A DNA stretch of 64,000 nucleotides. It comes from Bradyrhizobium sp. Ghvi. GTDB taxonomy: Bacteria > Pseudomonadota > Alphaproteobacteria > Rhizobiales > Xanthobacteraceae. The notes beneath the pieces were generated by a model that worked only from the letters and a program-made list of their open reading frames with translations, did not search any database and had not been told where the DNA came from. Made by a program: the position numbers and the translations under genes. The stretch lies in contig NZ_FOVU01000002.1 in assembly GCF_900115265.1 (NCBI RefSeq), forward strand, positions 186,001 to 250,000. The letters are read 5' to 3'. Below are positions 59,168 to 64,000 of this stretch, one piece after another; the first letter of the stretch is position 1, and every line of letters starts with the position of its first letter.

Positions 59168-61066
59168 ATGCTTCGAGGAATGCGCAAGGCCTCATCAAAC
59201 TGGGTCGGCAAGACCATCATGGCCGTCGTGATGGGCGTGCTGATCATCAGCTTCGGCATTTGGGGCATCGCCGACATTTTCCGGGGCTTCGGGCAGTCCA
59301 CACTGGCCAAGGTCGGCCACACCGAGATTTCGCTGAACGAGTTCCGCCAGACCTACACCGACCGCATCCAGCAAATCGGCCGCCAGTTCGGCCGCCCGCT
59401 CACGCCCGACCAGGCGCGGGCGTTCGGCCTTGACCGCCAGGTGTTGCAGCAGACGATCGCGGAAGCTGCGCTGGACGAAAACGCGCGCCAGCTTGGTCTC
59501 GGCGAGTCCGATGACCAGATCCGCCAGCTCATCATGAACGATCCGAATTTCAAGGGCGTCGACGGCAAGTTCGATGCGAACCGCTTCCAGGGCCTGATCC
59601 GCAATTTCGGCTATACCGAGCAGCGTTACGTCGCCGAGCAGCGCAAGGTGGCGCTGCGCCGGCAGATCACCGGCACGATCGGTGCCGGGCTCGAGCCGCC
59701 GAAGGTCATGCTCGAGGTGGCGACGCGTTTCCAGAACGAGCAGCGCTCGATCGAGTTCGTCCGGCTCGACGCCGCGCAGGCAGGCCAGATCGAGGCCCCC
59801 TCGCCTGAGGCGCTCGCCGCCTATTTCGAGGACCACAAGGTCCAGTTCCGCGCGCCCGAATACCGCAAGATCGTGTTCGCAATGATCTCGCCGGAGGACA
59901 TCGCCAAATGGACCGATGTCTCCGACGAGGAGGCGAAAAAAGTATTCGACCAGCGCAAGGACCAGCTCGGCACGCCGGAGAAGCGCCAGATCGAGCAGAT
60001 CGTTTTCCCGAACATGGCCGAGGCGCAGGCTGCCCGCGAGCGCCTGGTCGGCGGGGTCTCCTTCGAGGACCTCGGCAAGGAACGTGGACTGAGCCCCTCG
60101 GACGTCAATCTTGGGCTCGTGACGAAATCTTCGCTTGAACCCGCGGTCGGCAATGCCGCCTTCGCGCTTCCCGCAGGCGAAATCAGCCAACCGATCCAGG
60201 GCCCGATTGGCGTCTCGATCGTCAAGGTCGACAAGATCGAGCCGGGGGCCGAAGCGAACTACGCAACCCTCGCCCCCGCCATCAAGCGCGAGATCGCCGC
60301 CGGCCGCGCGCGCACCAAGGTCGGCGAGCTCCGCGACAAGATGGAGGACGAACGCGGCGCCGGCACCAGCGTCGCCGAGGCCGCCCAGAAGCTCGGGCTC
60401 ACCGCCGTGACGATCGATGCCGTCGACCGCTCCGGACGCGCGCCGAACGGGCAGCCCGTCGATAACATTCCGCAGGGTCTCGATGTGGTCTCGCAAGCCT
60501 TCAACAGCGACGTCGGCGTCGACAACGACCCGATCTCCTACAAGGGCGGCTATGTCTGGTACGACGTGCTCGCCATCACGCCGTCGCGCGACCGCAATCT
60601 CGACGAGGTCCGCGACCAGGTCGAGGCGCGCTGGCGCCAGGACCAGATTGCCGCCAAGCTCAAGACCAAGGCGACCGAGATGGTGCAGAAGCTCGAAGCA
60701 GGCGGCAAGCTCGCCGACGAAGCCGCTGCGATCAACGCCAAGGTCGAGACCGCCAGCGGCTTCAAGCGCGACGATACCCCGGCCGGCGTACCCGCGAACA
60801 TCGTGGCGGCCGCTTTCCGAACCGCCAAGGACGGCGTCGGACAGGCGCCCGTGACCGGTGGTACTGAAGTGATCGTCTACCGCGTCACCGACATCGTCGA
60901 TCCCAAGGTCGATACCGCCTCCGACGCCTTCAAGAAGCTGAAGGAGGGCATCGACCGGTCGCTGACGGATGAGCAGGTCGCCTCCTACGTCAACAAGCTT
61001 GAAACCGAGATCGGGACCACCATTAATCAGGCCGCCTTCGCGCAAGTGACCGGCGCGAACCAGTGA
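59168..61066 (+). CDS. PpiD/SurA-type membrane-anchored peptidyl-prolyl isomerase
   Basis: 632-aa periplasmic chaperone on one N-terminal anchor (about 13-33, MAVVMGVLIISFGIWGIADIF). SurA_N-like segments (VLQQTIAEAALDENARQLGLGESDDQIRQLI) lead to a parvulin domain (about 250-360, IEQIVFPNMAEAQAARERLVGGVSFEDLGKERGLS, then ISQPIQGPIGVSIVKVDKI), and a second PPIase-like domain follows. It helps fold outer-membrane proteins near the Sec exit. ATG 59168 is chosen over a TTG at 59159. First gene before trpD, 15 bases upstream. Confidence 0.93.
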   Translation: MLRGMRKASSNWVGKTIMAVVMGVLIISFGIWGIADIFRGFGQSTLAKVGHTEISLNEFRQTYTDRIQQIGRQFGRPLTPDQARAFGLDRQVLQQTIAEAALDENARQLGLGESDDQIRQLIMNDPNFKGVDGKFDANRFQGLIRNFGYTEQRYVAEQRKVALRRQITGTIGAGLEPPKVMLEVATRFQNEQRSIEFVRLDAAQAGQIEAPSPEALAAYFEDHKVQFRAPEYRKIVFAMISPEDIAKWTDVSDEEAKKVFDQRKDQLGTPEKRQIEQIVFPNMAEAQAARERLVGGVSFEDLGKERGLSPSDVNLGLVTKSSLEPAVGNAAFALPAGEISQPIQGPIGVSIVKVDKIEPGAEANYATLAPAIKREIAAGRARTKVGELRDKMEDERGAGTSVAEAAQKLGLTAVTIDAVDRSGRAPNGQPVDNIPQGLDVVSQAFNSDVGVDNDPISYKGGYVWYDVLAITPSRDRNLDEVRDQVEARWRQDQIAAKLKTKATEMVQKLEAGGKLADEAAAINAKVETASGFKRDDTPAGVPANIVAAAFRTAKDGVGQAPVTGGTEVIVYRVTDIVDPKVDTASDAFKKLKEGIDRSLTDEQVASYVNKLETEIGTTINQAAFAQVTGANQ

Positions 61067-61080
61067 GTTGAAAGCACGCG

Positions 61081-62094
61081 ATGGACGACCTGAAATCGAT
61101 TATTGGGAAAGTTGCGACGGGCGCCAGCCTGTCGCGTGAGGAAGCCGCTTCCGCCTTCGACGCCCTGATGTCCGGCGAGGCCACGCCCTCGCAGATGGGC
61201 GGCTTGCTGATGGCGCTACGGGTGCGCGGCGAGACCGTGGAGGAGATCACCGGCGCGGTGACGGCGATGCGCTCGAAGATGCTCACTGTCGACGCGCCCG
61301 CCGATGCCGTCGACATCGTCGGCACCGGCGGCGACGGCTCCGGCTCCGTCAACGTCTCGACCTGCGCCGCGTTCATCGTCGCCGGCACCGGCCTTCCCGT
61401 CGCCAAGCACGGCAACCGCGCGCTATCGTCGCGCTCGGGCACCGCCGACGTGCTGGCTTCCCTTGGCGTGAAGCTTGACCTCAAGCCCGAGCAGGTCGGC
61501 CGCTGCGTGCGCGAATGCGGCATCGGCTTCATGTTCGCGCCCGCGCATCATCCGGCCATGAAGAATGTCGGCCCGACCCGGGTCGAGCTCGCCACCCGCA
61601 CGATCTTCAATTTGCTCGGGCCTCTGACCAACCCTGCAGGCGTGAAGCGCCAGATGGTCGGCGTCTTCTCAAGGCAATGGGTGCAGCCGCTGGCTCAGGT
61701 GCTGAAGAATCTGGGCTCCGAATCCGCCTGGGTGGTGCACGGCTCCGACGGGCTCGACGAGATCACCCTCACCGGCCCAACCTTCGTCTCCGCACTCCAC
61801 AATGGCGACATCAAGACTTTCGAGGTGACGCCCGAGGAGGCCGGCCTGTCGCGCTGCGAGCCCGGCGCCCTCAAGGGCGGCGATGCCGATGCCAATGCGA
61901 TCGCCCTGCAAAACGTGCTCGACGGCAAGCCGAGTCCCTATCGTGATGTCGCGCTGCTCAACGCCGCCGCCGCACTGATCGTCGCCGGCCGCGCCAAGGA
62001 CCTCAAGGAGGGCGTCGCGATCGGCGCGAAATCGCTGGACAGCGGCGCGGCGAACGCGCGGTTGAAGCATCTGATCGCTGTCTCGAACAGCTGA
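61081..62094 (+). CDS. trpD: Anthranilate phosphoribosyltransferase
   Basis: Second step of the tryptophan branch, joining anthranilate and PRPP. 337 aa: [51 protein letters not shown] with the PRPP motif, [22 protein letters not shown] and [36 protein letters not shown], all characteristic. Length matches the family. 7 bases before trpC. Confidence 0.98.
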   Translation: MDDLKSIIGKVATGASLSREEAASAFDALMSGEATPSQMGGLLMALRVRGETVEEITGAVTAMRSKMLTVDAPADAVDIVGTGGDGSGSVNVSTCAAFIVAGTGLPVAKHGNRALSSRSGTADVLASLGVKLDLKPEQVGRCVRECGIGFMFAPAHHPAMKNVGPTRVELATRTIFNLLGPLTNPAGVKRQMVGVFSRQWVQPLAQVLKNLGSESAWVVHGSDGLDEITLTGPTFVSALHNGDIKTFEVTPEEAGLSRCEPGALKGGDADANAIALQNVLDGKPSPYRDVALLNAAAALIVAGRAKDLKEGVAIGAKSLDSGAANARLKHLIAVSNS

Positions 62095-62101
62095 GCGTGT
62101 C

Positions 62102-62923
62102 ATGTCCGATATCCTGAGCAAGATCGAAGCCTACAAGCGCGAGGAGATCGCGGCGGCCAAGCGCGCGCAGCCCCTCTCCGCCGTCGAAGCCAGGGCCAAG
62201 GCGCAAGGCGCGCCCCGCGGCTTCGTGCGCGCGATCAAGGCCAAGCACGCCAATGGCGATTACGCGTTGATCGCCGAGGTGAAGAAGGCCTCCCCATCCA
62301 AGGGTCTGATCCGCGAAGATTTCGATCCTCCGGTGCTTGCCCAGGCTTACGAGGCGGGCGGCGCGGCTTGCTTGTCGGTGCTGACCGATACGCCCTCGTT
62401 CCAGGGCCATCTCGACTTCATGGTGGCGGCGCGCGCGGCGACCTCGCTCCCCGTTTTGCGCAAGGATTTTCTGTTCGACACTTATCAGGTCGTCGAGGCG
62501 CGCGCGCACGGGGCCGACTGCATTCTCATCATCATGGCCGCGCTCGACGACGCGACCGCCAAGGACCTCGAGGACGCCGCACTCTCCTACGGCATGGACG
62601 TGCTGATCGAGATCCACGATCGCGCCGAGCTCGACCGGGCACTGAAGCTGCGCTCGCCGATGATCGGGGTCAACAACCGCAATCTGCGCACCTTCGAGAC
62701 CACGCTTGCGACCAGCGAGATCTTGGCGCCCCTGATCCCGCAGGAGCGATTGATGGTCGGGGAGAGCGGCATCTTCACGCCTGCCGACCTTGCAAGGCTC
62801 GAGCGCGTCGGCATGTCGACCTTTCTGGTCGGCGAGAGCCTGATGCGGCAGGCCGACGTGACCGCCGCCACGCGCACGCTGCTCGCGCGGGAGAGCAAGG
62901 TCCGCGCCACGGGCACGCGCTGA
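62102..62923 (+). CDS. trpC: Indole-3-glycerol phosphate synthase
   Basis: Closes the indole ring in tryptophan synthesis. 273-aa TIM barrel: [46 protein letters not shown] holds a catalytic Lys, [27 protein letters not shown] another, and [34 protein letters not shown] the phosphate site. Not fused to trpF. Directly between trpD and moaC, an order common to rhizobiales. Confidence 0.98.
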   Translation: MSDILSKIEAYKREEIAAAKRAQPLSAVEARAKAQGAPRGFVRAIKAKHANGDYALIAEVKKASPSKGLIREDFDPPVLAQAYEAGGAACLSVLTDTPSFQGHLDFMVAARAATSLPVLRKDFLFDTYQVVEARAHGADCILIIMAALDDATAKDLEDAALSYGMDVLIEIHDRAELDRALKLRSPMIGVNNRNLRTFETTLATSEILAPLIPQERLMVGESGIFTPADLARLERVGMSTFLVGESLMRQADVTAATRTLLARESKVRATGTR

Positions 62924-62924
62924 T

Positions 62925-63440
62925 ATGGCGCGAAAGCCGGCGACGTCCAAGCCTTCGAAGAAGGCGAGCCCTGCCCTCACCCATATCGGCGCCTCTGGCG
63001 AGGCGCGGATGGTCGACGTCTCCGACAAGGCCGCGACCGAACGGCTCGCCGTCGCCGAAGGGCGCATCGTCATGGAGAAGGCGACGTTGGACCTGATCAT
63101 GTCAGGCAATGCCAAGAAGGGCGACGTGCTCGGCACCGCGCGCATCGCCGGCATCATGGCGGCGAAACGCACCTCGGAGCTGATCCCGCTCTGTCATCCC
63201 CTGGCGCTGTCGAAGGTCACGGTCGACATCGAACCCGATGCGACGCTGCCGGGTTGCGTCGTCCGCGCCAGTGTCAAGGTGACCGGGCCCACCGGCGTCG
63301 AGATGGAGGCGCTGACGGCGGTCTCGGTTGCATGCCTCACCATCTACGACATGATCAAGGCGGTGGAGCGCGGCGTGCGCATCGAAGGCATCCATCTCAT
63401 CGAGAAGCTCGGCGGCAAGTCCGGCCACTACCGCGCCTGA
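62925..63440 (+). CDS. moaC: Cyclic pyranopterin monophosphate synthase MoaC
   Basis: Second enzyme of molybdenum cofactor synthesis. 171 aa with the family strings [76 protein letters not shown] and [12 protein letters not shown]. Starts two bases after the trpC stop, so the trp and moa genes share a transcript. An N-terminal Lys/Ser-rich extension (about 20 residues) is present. Confidence 0.97.
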   Translation: MARKPATSKPSKKASPALTHIGASGEARMVDVSDKAATERLAVAEGRIVMEKATLDLIMSGNAKKGDVLGTARIAGIMAAKRTSELIPLCHPLALSKVTVDIEPDATLPGCVVRASVKVTGPTGVEMEALTAVSVACLTIYDMIKAVERGVRIEGIHLIEKLGGKSGHYRA

Positions 63441-63645
63441 TCTCCCACTTCGACGTGCCGGTCGATTCCCGCAGCGCCACCCGCATTGCGGGGTCGGTGC
63501 GCCATGCGCGTCCAGCGCATTTGCGTGCCGGGGTTCAGGTCGCGTTAACCGTACTTCCTAACGTCGCCTCCACATCGGTCCCGTAAACCGACGGATGTTA
63601 CAGGGATCGCTTGATGACCCTGACGTGTGCACGGCAACGATCGAC
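63441..63645. other. Intergenic region after moaC
   Basis: About 200 bases with no gene seen. Contains GTTAACC at about 63543-63549, a lone TTAACC half-site. No strong terminator hairpin found. moeA, which in many relatives follows moaC, is not here. Confidence 0.4.
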
Positions 63646-64000
63646 ATGATGACGGGATACGGCAGTCGCCTGCTTGACCACGCCTTCGTGCGCAGCGGAC
63701 CTATCCGCTGGCTCGTGGTGGGCGGCATACTCCTGATCGCGGCCATCGCCGTCGGCGCCGTGTTGATGGCGCAGAATTTCCGCGAGCGCGCGCTGCGCAA
63801 CTCCGGTCGCGAGCTGGAAAACACCGTGCTGCTGCTCGCCCATCATTTCGATCAGCAATTGCAGGATTTCGCTGTCATCCAGAGGGATTTCGTCGATCAC
63901 GTGCGGGCCATCGGCGTCGCCGATGCAGACGACTACCGAAAGCGCCTCGCCGGCCAGGACATTCACCGGATGCTGCGCTCGAAGATCGAGGCGCTGCCCT
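63646..64000 (+). CDS. N-terminus of a membrane sensor protein (cut by the window)
   Basis: 118 codons are visible: a short cytoplasmic start (MMTGYGSRLLDHAFVRSG), one membrane helix (about 22-42, WLVVGGILLIAAIAVGAVLM), and the beginning of a periplasmic helical domain (NFRERALRNSGRELENTVLLLAHHFDQQL...). This layout is that of CHASE/PDC-type sensors ahead of GGDEF/EAL or kinase outputs; the output domain lies outside the window. Start ATG 63646, with a second in-frame ATG at 63649. Separated from moaC by 205 bases, so probably a new transcript. Confidence 0.75.
   Translation, partial: MMTGYGSRLLDHAFVRSGPIRWLVVGGILLIAAIAVGAVLMAQNFRERALRNSGRELENTVLLLAHHFDQQLQDFAVIQRDFVDHVRAIGVADADDYRKRLAGQDIHRMLRSKIEALP

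Noticed and set aside
59195..61045. 616-codon minus-strand open frame
   Set aside because: Antisense to the PPIase gene, which has an anchor and parvulin domain; the reverse frame has neither.

Overview
The window is a GC-rich stretch of an alphaproteobacterial chromosome, most likely from Bradyrhizobium or a close relative. That assignment is an inference from gene content and order: tatBA-scpBA, argS-dgt, an ExoR-type Sel1 protein overlapping ilvD, a split pyruvate dehydrogenase operon with lipoyl domains on both E1-beta and E2, a FixL/FixJ-type sensor-regulator set, and the GTCATTCCGGGGC and CGTCATTGCGAGC intergenic palindromes. No rRNA, intact tRNA, IS element, prophage or CRISPR array is visible.

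Layout. 1-7.8 kb (minus): Tat translocase (tatB, tatA), condensin partners (scpB, scpA), a gutted nagZ remnant, a SPOR cell-envelope protein, argS and dgt. 7.9-13.9 kb: an A-type Fe-S carrier, an exported protein of unknown function, an alpha/beta hydrolase, a hybrid histidine kinase and xth. 14.0-16.5 kb: exoR overlapping ilvD. 17.0-19.7 kb: nickel/cobalt locus, with an RcnR-type repressor and RcnA-type exporter facing a CbtAB cobalt importer. 19.7-21.1 kb: four small genes of unknown function. 21.1-25.4 kb: class III nucleotide cyclase and a lytic transglycosylase. 25.5-26.6 kb: a compact cluster of small cysteine-rich proteins. 27.0-30.2 kb: PAS kinase plus two response regulators. 30.2-32.5 kb: an orphan Bug/TctC binding protein and a threonine-synthase-like enzyme. 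32.6-38.9 kb: pyruvate dehydrogenase operon (pdhA, pdhB, DUF5076, deaminase, pdhC, small membrane protein, lpd). 39.0-42.3 kb: DUF779 protein, ExaC-type aldehyde dehydrogenase and an AcoR-like regulator without AAA+ domain. 42.4-47.9 kb: ftsB, a flavin reductase, a Tat-exported metallo-beta-lactamase-fold enzyme, a zinc-less MDR oxidoreductase, eno, queF. 47.9-52.8 kb: MFS/LysR pair, second MFS, kdsA, NIPSNAP protein. 53.0-55.9 kb: OmpR-type two-component pair and a PmtA-like methyltransferase. 55.9-64 kb: pyrG, secG, tpiA, a PpiD/SurA-type chaperone, trpD-trpC-moaC and the start of a membrane sensor.

Most of the window is core metabolism and envelope biology. Pdh, eno, tpiA, pyrG and kdsA link glycolysis, the TCA entry point, CTP and LPS Kdo synthesis. 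The least explained parts are the translationally coupled Cys-rich cluster at 25.5-26.6 kb, the RcnA protein carrying an inserted CzcB-like domain, the AAA+-less regulator beside the aldehyde dehydrogenase, and the nagZ relic that remains in frame and coupled to scpA. Intergenic gaps hold several structured palindromic repeats, one of them a three-hairpin element at about 41.1-41.3 kb.
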